Positions 27,770-37,193 of a stretch of DNA of 45,673 nucleotides are shown in pieces; position 1 is the stretch's first letter, and every line of letters starts with the position of its first letter. Source of the DNA: an uncultured Flavobacteriales bacterium (GTDB lineage Bacteria > Bacteroidota > Bacteroidia > Flavobacteriales_D > Parvicellaceae); assembly GCA_913042175.1 (NCBI GenBank), contig CAJWIX010000008.1:1-45673 (forward strand), read 5' to 3'. A program made the translations under genes and the position numbers. The notes under the pieces were generated by a model, which saw only the letters and a program-made list of their open reading frames with translations, searched no databases and was not told where the DNA came from.

Positions 27770-29239
27770 ATGGAAAGGTTAAGCACACATATTAAAAGAT
27801 TCATTATCCCTTACATCATTGTCCTCACAGGACTATCACTTTTGTATACTGCTTTATTTAGCGGAACTAGCAGCATATCACAATCAGGCGATTTTTCTTT
27901 TGGTGCTTTTTCAGTATTACTACTTGGAGTAATTATCATATTAATCTTGAGAAATGTAATTCAGAAACGCTTTTTCAAATTTATTATTCCAATTTTAATT
28001 ATCTATTGTATTGCTTTAAGCTACAAAACCTACAACTCTATTACTACAACTATTGCTCAAATTGAATTGAAAAATAAAATTGATTCCAATGTTAAACAAG
28101 GGCTAAGGGACATTGAAGTAGCACAAATTGAATACAAGAAAAAATATGGTTGGTATGCCAATAGCTTTGGCGAATTAAAAAGGTTTTTAGAAGAAGACAG
28201 TGTTTATTCGGTAAGTACCATTGGAACAGTTCCAGACTATAAAATTACTCCTGAACACCAGGAAATTTTAGGTTATGACCCAATTAGAGATTACATTGAA
28301 ATTGAATCTTATGATGAAAAAGAAGCGCTTCTTTGCGGCTTACTTTCAAAAGACACTTCATGGCAAAACGTAAAGGATAAATTATTTCCGAATGTTACTG
28401 ATTCTAGTAAGAATAGACAATTTGAATTTGTTCTATCACATTTAGATAAAGTAAACCTTACAGCTGATAATTCTGATAAATATTTCATCATGGATTCAGA
28501 CATTTTAGAAACAACTGATGAAACAACATTTGAATGCTTGCTTTACAAAAAGGGAACTAAACATCATTTTGTTAGTGCTAATATCATAGACTTTAATCAA
28601 AATGACACAGCATATTACAACACTGACGTTGATGGGTTAATAGTAAAAGATTCCATCCCACAAATTCCAAGTTTATTAATTGGTGATATCTTAAAAAGTA
28701 TTGGTAACAAAAAATTTAAATCACCTGTTGATATTTATCAACTTATTAAGGACGCCAAAAAGGATACTTTAGATTTTGAAATTTTAAGAAATAATGAAAT
28801 CAGCATAATCAGACTAACTCAAAAAGATATTATGCCAAAACCATCCAGAATAAATTGGTCAGATTTAGAGGACATGCTTAACTACAATTTACTGCCACCA
28901 TACTACAATCCTGATGGCTTTGAAAAAATGTATATTGGCAAGGAAATGGTAATTAAAGAAGATGAGTTTTCAGCTCCTTCTTTAGATTTAAAGCTGTTTA
29001 AGCTACACTTAGCTAATAGAAATTTTGATACCACAAACTTAGTATTTGAATTTAACAGAGATACTTCATTCCGTTATTCATCTCTTGAAACTACCGAAAG
29101 TGCCATGTATCTTTTCACGAAAATAGGAACACCTGTTTTCAAAGCTTACGACCCTTCTCCTTACGACCCATTGGTTGAGAGAGATACACTTATTACTGGC
29201 TCTTTGACAGAAGTTAAAACCAGTGGCAACTGGAAATAA
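27770..29239 (+). CDS. Membrane protein of unknown function with probable embedded PDZ-like domain
   Basis: Three hydrophobic N-terminal segments; GDILKSIGNKKFKSPVDIYQLIKDAKKDTLDFEILRNNEISIIRL resembles PDZ; ATG 27770 preferred because ORF TTG 27749 overlaps a TAGTTTTG box. Confidence 0.65.
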   Translation: MERLSTHIKRFIIPYIIVLTGLSLLYTALFSGTSSISQSGDFSFGAFSVLLLGVIIILILRNVIQKRFFKFIIPILIIYCIALSYKTYNSITTTIAQIELKNKIDSNVKQGLRDIEVAQIEYKKKYGWYANSFGELKRFLEEDSVYSVSTIGTVPDYKITPEHQEILGYDPIRDYIEIESYDEKEALLCGLLSKDTSWQNVKDKLFPNVTDSSKNRQFEFVLSHLDKVNLTADNSDKYFIMDSDILETTDETTFECLLYKKGTKHHFVSANIIDFNQNDTAYYNTDVDGLIVKDSIPQIPSLLIGDILKSIGNKKFKSPVDIYQLIKDAKKDTLDFEILRNNEISIIRLTQKDIMPKPSRINWSDLEDMLNYNLLPPYYNPDGFEKMYIGKEMVIKEDEFSAPSLDLKLFKLHLANRNFDTTNLVFEFNRDTSFRYSSLETTESAMYLFTKIGTPVFKAYDPSPYDPLVERDTLITGSLTEVKTSGNWK

Positions 29240-29246
29240 ATCAACT

Positions 29247-29888
29247 TTGAAAAATCATAATGACATTATTTTATTTATAGAAAAAAACTTCTATAAAGTA
29301 AAAGACGATGGAGCATTAGAAAAGACTGAGATTGATGATAAAAACATCAATCTTAACATATATATTGACAGTCCTATTTTCAGTTTAATTCCAGAAGAAA
29401 TTTTTCAAAATATTAGCTCAACTGAAAAAAATTCTTTTTTAGTGCCAAATGTAAGTGAATACACTTTTTTTGAGGAATTTGTACCAGAGCAGAATGCCTA
29501 TTTAATTTGGGCAGAAGAAAAAAATGTCATTGAAAAATTGTTAGCTGATTACCCAACGATGACAATACATCATTTTTCTGAACGTTTTTTACACAAAAAA
29601 CAACATATTAATGGAATAGAAATATTTCTAAATAAAAGTTTTATTTATATCACAGCTTTTAAAAACCAACATATACAGCTAATAAATAGATTTGAAGTAA
29701 ATAATGAAGATGATGTTCTATATTATTTACTATCCGTAATTAAAGAAGCTGATTTAATTAACGAGGAATTCAAAATCGTTAACTACAGTCAAGTAAAAAA
29801 TAATATAAGGAAACAATTGATTGATATTTTCAAAGTAAAACAAGAAGATTTTTACACTAATAAATCCCTAAAAGAGATCAATCTTTGA
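29247..29888 (+). CDS. DUF3822 family protein
   Basis: Size, sequence character and position directly upstream of rsmD as in many Bacteroidota; TTG 29247 or GTG 29223 start. Confidence 0.65.
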   Translation: MKNHNDIILFIEKNFYKVKDDGALEKTEIDDKNINLNIYIDSPIFSLIPEEIFQNISSTEKNSFLVPNVSEYTFFEEFVPEQNAYLIWAEEKNVIEKLLADYPTMTIHHFSERFLHKKQHINGIEIFLNKSFIYITAFKNQHIQLINRFEVNNEDDVLYYLLSVIKEADLINEEFKIVNYSQVKNNIRKQLIDIFKVKQEDFYTNKSLKEINL

Positions 29889-30415
29889 GAATAATTGGAG
29901 GAAAATACAAATCTCACTTTATTCCTGTAAATAAGAAAATTAAAGCAAGGCCTACTACAAATATGGCTAAGGAAGCATTATTCAACATTCTCGATAACAA
30001 AATCAGCCTTAAAAATATTAATGTGCTTGACATTTTCTGTGGAACAGGTAATATTTCATACGAATTCGCTTCAAGAGGAGCAGGGAAAATAACATCTGTA
30101 GACAATCAAATAAATGCCATAAATTTTGTAAAAAAACAAAAGAATCATTGGGGTATGAATATTATACCAATTAAAAAAAATGCACTTTCATTTTTGGAAT
30201 TTACTAACGATAAATATGATATCATTTTTGCTGACCCACCATATGATTATAACAGATTAGAAGACATTCCTAAAATTGTATTTGAACGAAATCTTTTATC
30301 CATTAATGGACTCTTAATACTTGAACACTCCAGTCAGAAAAACTTCGAAAAATCTGCTAACTTTATGGAGCAAAGAACGTATAGTAGTGTTAACTTTTCT
30401 TTTTTCTACGCTTGA
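29885..30415 (+). CDS. rsmD: 16S rRNA (guanine(966)-N(2))-methyltransferase
   Basis: MRIIGGKYKS, RPTTNMAKEALFNIL, VLDIFCGTGNISYEFASRGA, IIFADPPY; TTG start. Confidence 0.92.
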   Translation: MRIIGGKYKSHFIPVNKKIKARPTTNMAKEALFNILDNKISLKNINVLDIFCGTGNISYEFASRGAGKITSVDNQINAINFVKKQKNHWGMNIIPIKKNALSFLEFTNDKYDIIFADPPYDYNRLEDIPKIVFERNLLSINGLLILEHSSQKNFEKSANFMEQRTYSSVNFSFFYA

Positions 30416-30876
30416 TGGATACAAAAATCGGCATATTTCCTGGTTCATTTGACCCCATTACAAAAGGTCATGAATATGTTATCAATAAAGCAGCTACCAT
30501 GGTTGATGAGCTCATTGTAGGCATAGGAGAAAATTCAACAAAAAAATACCTTTTTAATCTTGACCAACGACTGAAGTGGATTGAGAAAACATTTAAAGGA
30601 AATCCAAAAATAAAAGTACAAAGCTACAATGGGTTAACCATTGATTTTGCCAAATCAGTCAAAGCAGATATTATTTTTAGAGGACTTCGTTCAGGTGTTG
30701 ATTTTGAATATGAAAAACCGATTGCTGAAACAAATCAGCTATTAGACCCTTCTGTAAACACTGTGTTTTTACTGACGCATAAAGAATTTGGCATGATTTC
30801 TTCATCTATAGTTAGAGAAATTATAAAAAATAACGGAAATGCCAATCCATTTATCCCTGATAGCGTCACGATATAG
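30415..30876 (+). CDS. coaD: Pantetheine-phosphate adenylyltransferase
   Basis: GIFPGSFDPITKGHEYVI, RGLRSGVDFEYE, ISSSIVREI; TGATG coupling with rsmD. Confidence 0.95.
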   Translation: MDTKIGIFPGSFDPITKGHEYVINKAATMVDELIVGIGENSTKKYLFNLDQRLKWIEKTFKGNPKIKVQSYNGLTIDFAKSVKADIIFRGLRSGVDFEYEKPIAETNQLLDPSVNTVFLLTHKEFGMISSSIVREIIKNNGNANPFIPDSVTI

Positions 30877-30878
30877 TC

Positions 30879-32339
30879 ATGAGTAGATTTTGGCTATTAT
30901 TAGTTTTGAGTCCCCTATTTTACAGCAATTTCTACTTTGCTGTAGACCTAAAAATAAACGCCCCTTTCTACAAGAATCAAACTATAAAGTGGCAAAAGAA
31001 AACCGATTATATTTCCAATAATCATGAATTAATTACCTCATCAATAATTGGCCCAGATGGCACCATTCAATTGTCAGCTGATTTTGACCAAATTGAACTC
31101 ACAGAAATCAGTATTGGAAAAAGTTATGGATTAATTTACATTGATACTGCAACTAAATCTTACGAAGTATTTTTCCCAAAAGACACCATAGTAGATTCCA
31201 TGTCTCTAAAGAAAAATCAAATTCAATTGGTGTTTTTAGATTTAGCAAAATCTGACATAAACAACCTGATTCTTGATTTTAATTTACAATACGATTACTT
31301 TCTATATGGTGACACTTCAAAACTTGTCCGAATGGCCATACACGATAAGGAATTCCAAGATAGTTTAAACTCATTTAAAATTTTTATTAGCGATAGATAT
31401 CAAGATTACTTAGTCAAATATCTTCACATGTATATCCGTTACGAAATTGCTTTAATTGAACAAATGGCTCATCAAAGTAAGGGTGATTTGTACAAGACAT
31501 ATTTATATCACACCTATCTTAAGAAAAATGAAATTGTTTACTCCAATGATGCCTACATGCAATTTTTTAATCTCTTTTATAAAAAGCCATTTAAACTTGG
31601 AGGAGATGAAATATATGAAAAAATCAAATTCTCTATTAACCAATATAATGACATTAACCACCTTAAAAACGCAATGGCTAATTCTCCTTTTTACAGTAAT
31701 GAAAAACTCAATGAACTTATAATTATAAAGGGGTTATACGACAACTATGGAAATTTAAATTTTGAAAGTGAAAAAGTGATAAATATGTTGAATGATGTAG
31801 CGCAAAATAGTAGTTGGAATAAACATAAAAAAATAGCCCAAAACTGTATTAATGACCTTAGATACTTAAAAAAAGGAACATCCACACCAAATTTCAGTTG
31901 GATTAACAATAAGGATGAAAAAGAAAACTTAACTGATTATAAAGACCAATATGTTTACGTCAATTTTTTCTCTTCCAAAAACTACATTAGCCTCAAAGAG
32001 CTAGAAATAATTGAAACTCTACATGAAAAATATGATGTCGTAGAATTCATATCTATTAATCTTGATGAAAAACAAAAAGATTTTAATCAATTTTTAAAGG
32101 ACAATGATCAGTATTCATGGAAAATAGGCAGACCTGAAAATCCACATGACATCATTGATTTGTATAGATTAGATCACCTACCAACCTATCTTTTGCTAGA
32201 ACCAAACAATAAAATTCTTCAATATCCAGCATATCCTCCAAGTCCAATGTATAATAATCAAAGCATTGATGTTACTCTTTTTAATCTCCAAAAGAAATTG
32301 AAAGAAAAACACCAATTAAATATTGGTGTAAAAGATTAG
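30879..32339 (+). CDS. Secreted protein with C-terminal TlpA/thioredoxin-like domain lacking CXXC
   Basis: Signal peptide; TPNFSWINNKDEKENLTDYKDQYVYVNFFSSKNYISLKELEIIETLHEKY..., LDHLPTYLLLEPNNKI (cis-Pro region). Confidence 0.7.
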   Translation: MSRFWLLLVLSPLFYSNFYFAVDLKINAPFYKNQTIKWQKKTDYISNNHELITSSIIGPDGTIQLSADFDQIELTEISIGKSYGLIYIDTATKSYEVFFPKDTIVDSMSLKKNQIQLVFLDLAKSDINNLILDFNLQYDYFLYGDTSKLVRMAIHDKEFQDSLNSFKIFISDRYQDYLVKYLHMYIRYEIALIEQMAHQSKGDLYKTYLYHTYLKKNEIVYSNDAYMQFFNLFYKKPFKLGGDEIYEKIKFSINQYNDINHLKNAMANSPFYSNEKLNELIIIKGLYDNYGNLNFESEKVINMLNDVAQNSSWNKHKKIAQNCINDLRYLKKGTSTPNFSWINNKDEKENLTDYKDQYVYVNFFSSKNYISLKELEIIETLHEKYDVVEFISINLDEKQKDFNQFLKDNDQYSWKIGRPENPHDIIDLYRLDHLPTYLLLEPNNKILQYPAYPPSPMYNNQSIDVTLFNLQKKLKEKHQLNIGVKD

Positions 32340-32929
32340 ATAAGATAGTTATCCCAAACTGCTGAAATAGAAGGATATGATAAAGTTGCAAGCTCATTTG
32401 ACCCTTCTAGAGACTTCCAGCATACCTCCGTAATCCCTTCTTTTATTTGTGGGATAGTTATTTCATCACCTCTATAGTCCATTAAGAACCAATGGGTTTC
32501 TTTTAAAATTTTATTTTCATGCTGAACATACGTATGATATGACACATATACTTTTTCTATCAATGTTAATTCACCCTTTAAGCCACACTCTTCTATCACC
32601 TCTCTTTTGGCAGCAGACTTAATGGTTTCATCTTTTTCAACTTTACCTTTAGGTAAATCCCACTTTCCATTTCTATAAATCCATAAAAATTCACTATTCA
32701 TCTTGACTAATCCTCCGGCAGCAATTATAAGTTGATGATCGTAATAAAATGACTTTAGTTTATTCAATGGACTTTCTGAATAAATTAACAACTTTTCTTT
32801 GGAATCGTTTGGCAATCTATTGAGTGCAGGATCTGATAATTTTTCATCTCCATTTTGACTTTTATAATTTTCATTATTAGTAAAAATAACTTCATTTTGG
32901 CTATCAAAAACTTTATACATTTGCACCAT
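32336..32929 (-). CDS. NUDIX hydrolase
   Basis: Nudix box GKVEKDETIKSAAKREVIEECGLKG; start at 32929 or MYKVFDSQ at 32920. Confidence 0.88.
   Translation of the reverse strand: MVQMYKVFDSQNEVIFTNNENYKSQNGDEKLSDPALNRLPNDSKEKLLIYSESPLNKLKSFYYDHQLIIAAGGLVKMNSEFLWIYRNGKWDLPKGKVEKDETIKSAAKREVIEECGLKGELTLIEKVYVSYHTYVQHENKILKETHWFLMDYRGDEITIPQIKEGITEVCWKSLEGSNELATLSYPSISAVWDNYLI
32916..32923 (+). promoter_or_regulatory. Bacteroidota -7 box TACATTTG for pyrE
   Basis: Exact TAnnTTTG ending 4 nt before the pyrE ATG; TTTG at 32896-32899 as possible -33 (16-nt gap). Confidence 0.6.
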
Positions 32930-33566
32930 GATTCAATCCGATTTTAATTCAGCTAAAATAGCAGAATTCCTTTTGCATATCAAAGCTATAAAGTTACAAC
33001 CAAAAGATCCTTTCACATGGGCTTCTGGATGGAAATCACCAATTTATTGTGACAATAGAAAAATTTTAAGTCACCCTCAAATTAGAGCAGAAGTGAGAGA
33101 TCAATTTATTAATTCAATTGATAATTTAGCCAATAAACCAACAGCAATTGCAGGAGTAGCAACTGGTGGCATAGCCATTGGTGCATTGGTAGCTGAAAAA
33201 TTGAATCTCCCTTTTTGCTATGTCCGTTCCTCTGCTAAAGCACATGGCTTGACAAATCAAATAGAAGGAGGAGTTAATAAAGATGAAAAAATCATTGTTA
33301 TTGAAGATTTAATTTCATCTGGAAAAAGCAGTCTTGCTGCAGTTAATGCACTAGAAAACAACAACTATAATGTGATTGGATTAGGAGCTATATTTAGTTA
33401 TGGATTCAGCAAAGCAGACGATAATTTCAAGCAAGCCAATTGCCCCTATTTCACTTTAACTAATTACGCTGAATTAATTCAAATTGCAGTAGAAAAAAAA
33501 TACATAAGTCAAGATGAGATTGAAACGTTAAAAAATTGGAGAAAATCACCAGAAAACTGGTCATAA
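32928..33566 (+). CDS. pyrE: Orotate phosphoribosyltransferase
   Basis: FTWASGWKSPIYCDNRKILSHP; KIIVIEDLISSGKSSLAAV (PRPP motif). Confidence 0.95.
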   Translation: MIQSDFNSAKIAEFLLHIKAIKLQPKDPFTWASGWKSPIYCDNRKILSHPQIRAEVRDQFINSIDNLANKPTAIAGVATGGIAIGALVAEKLNLPFCYVRSSAKAHGLTNQIEGGVNKDEKIIVIEDLISSGKSSLAAVNALENNNYNVIGLGAIFSYGFSKADDNFKQANCPYFTLTNYAELIQIAVEKKYISQDEIETLKNWRKSPENWS

Positions 33567-33567
33567 T

Positions 33568-33984
33568 ATGCTAAAAATAAATAGTGATAAAGTCCATGCA
33601 AAAGTAAACCTAAAGAAGGTTCATGAATTTTTAGATGATTTAAACAATTACAAATACCTATTTCCAAAAAATAAAATCAGTAACTGGGAGTCTACCACAT
33701 CGTCTTGTTCCTTAAAAATTCAACAGCTTTATACTATAGATTTAATTAAAATTAGCTCTACTCCCAATTCTATTATCTTAAAAAGTGGTGATAAAACATC
33801 ATTTAAATTTGACATGCAAATTGATTTAGAACATACTGATACAGATTTAACTACAGCTCAAATTTCATGTCAAGTTGACCTCAACCCAGCTTTGAAGATG
33901 ATGGTGTCAAAACCATTAAATGAACTATTCAATTACATGGCAAATAGAATTGAGAAGGCTATATTAGCTGACGAGCTTGACTAA
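33568..33984 (+). CDS. SRPBCC/START-like small protein downstream of pyrE
   Basis: 138 aa; begins 2 nt after pyrE; fold call is by size and genomic position, not a clear motif. Confidence 0.5.
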   Translation: MLKINSDKVHAKVNLKKVHEFLDDLNNYKYLFPKNKISNWESTTSSCSLKIQQLYTIDLIKISSTPNSIILKSGDKTSFKFDMQIDLEHTDTDLTTAQISCQVDLNPALKMMVSKPLNELFNYMANRIEKAILADELD

Positions 33985-34714
33985 GATCATATTCTTGAAT
34001 ATTCCCACTTGACATTTCTAGGGATACTATTCCATTTTCATTCACATCTCTAAGCACAACTTCTTCCAATTTATCTCCTATTTTAAAATGGGTTTTTTCA
34101 TTGTATTTATATAAACTTGAAAGATAATCTTGTTGTAAATCACTGTATTCTTTAGATAAAAGTTTGTTAAAATTCAAATTCAACTTGGTGCAAAAAACCT
34201 GTAATACTTCTTTTAAATCATAATCTTTATCTGAAAGTAATTTCATACTTGTTGCGTCAAAGCCATACTCAAAATGAGTTTGATTGACATTTAGACCTAC
34301 ACCAATAATAGATGAAAAAAGATTATTTCCTTTCCATTGGTTCTCAATAAGAACACCCGCAATCTTTTGCCTTTCTACTAAAACATCATTAGGCCATTTT
34401 AAATGGATTTTTTGTTTTACAAAATATGACAAGGTATCTTTAATGGAAATAGCTACACATTTACTTAAATAAAAAGGTGGAGACCCTTTCATTAAACTTC
34501 CCTCTAAAATGGAACTAAAAAGTAAATTTTCACCAGATTTTGACTGCCATACTGCTCCTCTTTGACCACGGCCATCATCTTGAAATTGTGCCATAATAAC
34601 AGCCCCAAATGGAATTTTTGTCTGATTTAACAACTTGGCAGCATAATTGTTCGTAGAACTAACACGATCAATTTGTATTATATGACTTCCAAAATATTGG
34701 TTGTTCATTAGCAT
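33959..34714 (-). CDS. birA: Biotin-[acetyl-CoA-carboxylase] ligase
   Basis: RVSSTNNYA, QFQDDGRGQRGAVWQSKSGENLLFS, HLKWPNDVLVERQKIAGVLIE. Confidence 0.92.
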   Translation of the reverse strand: MLMNNQYFGSHIIQIDRVSSTNNYAAKLLNQTKIPFGAVIMAQFQDDGRGQRGAVWQSKSGENLLFSSILEGSLMKGSPPFYLSKCVAISIKDTLSYFVKQKIHLKWPNDVLVERQKIAGVLIENQWKGNNLFSSIIGVGLNVNQTHFEYGFDATSMKLLSDKDYDLKEVLQVFCTKLNLNFNKLLSKEYSDLQQDYLSSLYKYNEKTHFKIGDKLEEVVLRDVNENGIVSLEMSSGNIQEYDLSQARQLI

Positions 34715-34764
34715 AAATTAACGTTTACAGAATAAACAAATCAAATGATTTAATCTTTATTAAC

Positions 34765-34772
34765 TACTTTTG
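34765..34772 (+). promoter_or_regulatory. -7 box TACTTTTG for rsfS-ftsH-cdsA-psd
   Basis: Exact TAnnTTTG upstream of ATG 34815. Confidence 0.5.
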
Positions 34773-34814
34773 AAAGATAAAATTATTTCTAATAAAGAAC
34801 ATATAAATAACAGC

Positions 34815-35168
34815 ATGACGCTTAAAGACACCATAGTAGAGGGCTATTTAGAAGGGAAAGCCAAAGACGTTATATGTTTAGATTTAAGAAACATAGATGG
34901 TGCTGTTTCTGATTTTTTTATTGTTGCTCATGGTGATTCAGCAACACATGTAGAAGGAATAAATAGATCCATTTACAAAAAATGTGTTAAAGCACTTAAT
35001 GAAAAACCATGGCATGAAGAAGGTAAAGGCAATTCAGAATGGATACTAATGGATTACGTTAATGTGGTAGCTCACATTTTTTACAAAGAAAAAAGAGGCT
35101 TTTATAATATAGAAGACCTATGGGGGGATGCACCAAGAGAAGAATTTAACAACACAGAAAATGCTTAA
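34815..35168 (+). CDS. rsfS: Ribosome silencing factor RsfS
   Basis: VICLDLRNIDGAVSDFFIVAHGDSATHVEGI; WILMDYVNVVAHIF; start MTLKDTIVEG at 34815. Confidence 0.9.
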   Translation: MTLKDTIVEGYLEGKAKDVICLDLRNIDGAVSDFFIVAHGDSATHVEGINRSIYKKCVKALNEKPWHEEGKGNSEWILMDYVNVVAHIFYKEKRGFYNIEDLWGDAPREEFNNTENA

Positions 35169-37164
35169 CAAAAAAAATAACAAACAAAACAACAATAATT
35201 CTAATAAGAAACTTCCAAAATTTAATTTCTATTGGATATATGGAATAGTTGCTGTTTTGCTTATTGGAATAAATCTGATGAATTTCAATGGTTTTTACAC
35301 CAAAAAAATTGAAGAAAATCAACTATGGGAATGGATAGAGAAGAAAAAAGTGCAACAAGTTGAAATCATCAATAATTCTGAAGTAAAAGTTTACATTAAC
35401 AAGAAGTATGCAAATGATCCAGAGTTTACCAATAATGGGAAAAACAAAAATAACTATCAGTATTCTTTTGAAATTCCTAAAGACTACTCTGCAGAGCTTT
35501 ACCAAAAATTGCTAGAAAGAGCACAGAAAAATAAAAAAGAAGGCATTTCTAATGAAAATAATTTCAAGGTTAATTCAAGAACTGAAGAAAATTTCGGAAG
35601 AGAAATAATCTATTGGATTATCTTTTTTGGAATCATGATTGCTATTTGGTCCTTTTTCATGAGACGAGTTTCAGGAGGCGGAGGTGCAGGTGGCCAAATA
35701 TTTAACATTGGTAAATCTAAGGCACAAATGTTTGGTCAAGGAAAGTCTACCAATGTCACCTTTGATAATGTTGCAGGACTACAGGAAGCCAAAGAAGAAG
35801 TCAGAGAAATTGTTGATTTCTTAAAAAACCCAAAAAAATATACTGCACTTGGTGCTAAAATTCCAAAAGGAGCCCTATTAGTAGGCCCTCCAGGCACAGG
35901 GAAAACATTAATTGCAAAAGCAGTTGCTGGTGAAGCTAAAGTACCTTTCTTCTCATTATCTGGTTCTGATTTTGTTGAAATGTTTGTTGGTGTAGGGGCT
36001 TCTAGAGTAAGAGACTTATTTAAGCAAGCTAAAGAAAAATCTCCATGTATCATTTTCATAGATGAAATTGATGCTATTGGTAGAGCAAGAGGTAAGAATC
36101 CTAATATGGGGTCTAATGATGAAAGAGAGAATACCTTAAACCAGTTGCTAACCGAAATGGATGGATTTGGCACCAATTCTGGAGTGATTATACTTGCTGC
36201 AACAAATAGAGCTGACATTCTAGACAGGGCATTAATGAGAGCAGGAAGGTTTGACAGGCAGATTTATGTTGACATGCCTGATTTAAATGAGCGAAAAGAA
36301 ATTTTTGAAGTACACCTCAAGCCACTAAAACTTGAGAAAAAACTTGATAAAGACTTTTTAGCTAGGCAAACACCAGGTTTTAGCGGTGCTGATATTGCTA
36401 ACATTTGTAATGAGGCTGCACTTATAGCTGCAAGAAAGAAGAAACAAACTGTGCAAAAACAAGACTTTTTAGACGCAGTTGATCGAATCATTGGTGGGCT
36501 TGAAAAGAAAAATAAAATTATCACCAAAGAAGAAAAGAAAACTATAGCCTATCATGAAGCTGGACATGCCACTGTTAGCTGGATGTTAGAACATGCCAAT
36601 CCTTTAGTGAAAGTAACCATTGTGCCTAGAGGTAGAAGCTTGGGTGCAGCATGGTACCTTCCTGAAGAAAGATCGCTGAATACGACTGAACAAATTTTAG
36701 ATGAAATGTGTGCTGCTCTAGGTGGTAGAGCTGCTGAGTCGATAATTTTTAATAAAATATCCACTGGTGCCCTTAGTGATTTAGAAAAAGTAACTAAGCA
36801 GGCTATGGCTATGGTCACCATTTATGGTTTGGACGAAAAAATTGGTAATGTTTCCTACTATGATTCTCAAAATCAAGGATATGGATTTACAAAACCTTAT
36901 TCTGAGGAAACTGCAAAGATTATTGATCAAGAGATTAAAAAAATCATAGATGGCCAGTATGAAAGAGCTAAAGCCATTTTGAAAAAGCATGAAGATAAAC
37001 TTCACCAACTCGCTAATAAGCTACTTGAAACTGAAGTTATTTTTAAAGAAGATTTAGAAGTTATTTTTGGCAAAAGACCTTTTGAAAAAGAAGTAGTCAA
37101 AAAAGATGAAAATGATAAAGAAGCTCCAAATGAAGAAAAGACTTCTTCCAAAAAATCTGCTTAA
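35161..37164 (+). CDS. ftsH: ATP-dependent zinc metalloprotease FtsH
   Basis: GPPGTGKTLIAKAVAGEA, IIFIDEIDAIGRARG, AAATNRADILDRALMRAGRFDR, YHEAGHA; start MLNKKNN at 35161. Confidence 0.97.
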   Translation: MLNKKNNKQNNNNSNKKLPKFNFYWIYGIVAVLLIGINLMNFNGFYTKKIEENQLWEWIEKKKVQQVEIINNSEVKVYINKKYANDPEFTNNGKNKNNYQYSFEIPKDYSAELYQKLLERAQKNKKEGISNENNFKVNSRTEENFGREIIYWIIFFGIMIAIWSFFMRRVSGGGGAGGQIFNIGKSKAQMFGQGKSTNVTFDNVAGLQEAKEEVREIVDFLKNPKKYTALGAKIPKGALLVGPPGTGKTLIAKAVAGEAKVPFFSLSGSDFVEMFVGVGASRVRDLFKQAKEKSPCIIFIDEIDAIGRARGKNPNMGSNDERENTLNQLLTEMDGFGTNSGVIILAATNRADILDRALMRAGRFDRQIYVDMPDLNERKEIFEVHLKPLKLEKKLDKDFLARQTPGFSGADIANICNEAALIAARKKKQTVQKQDFLDAVDRIIGGLEKKNKIITKEEKKTIAYHEAGHATVSWMLEHANPLVKVTIVPRGRSLGAAWYLPEERSLNTTEQILDEMCAALGGRAAESIIFNKISTGALSDLEKVTKQAMAMVTIYGLDEKIGNVSYYDSQNQGYGFTKPYSEETAKIIDQEIKKIIDGQYERAKAILKKHEDKLHQLANKLLETEVIFKEDLEVIFGKRPFEKEVVKKDENDKEAPNEEKTSSKKSA

Positions 37165-37193
37165 CCTTTTATAAATCAATTTAGGCATCACCG

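Noticed and set aside
35736-37008. Series of minus-strand ORFs opposite ftsH
   Set aside because: Antisense shadow ORFs of a highly conserved gene.
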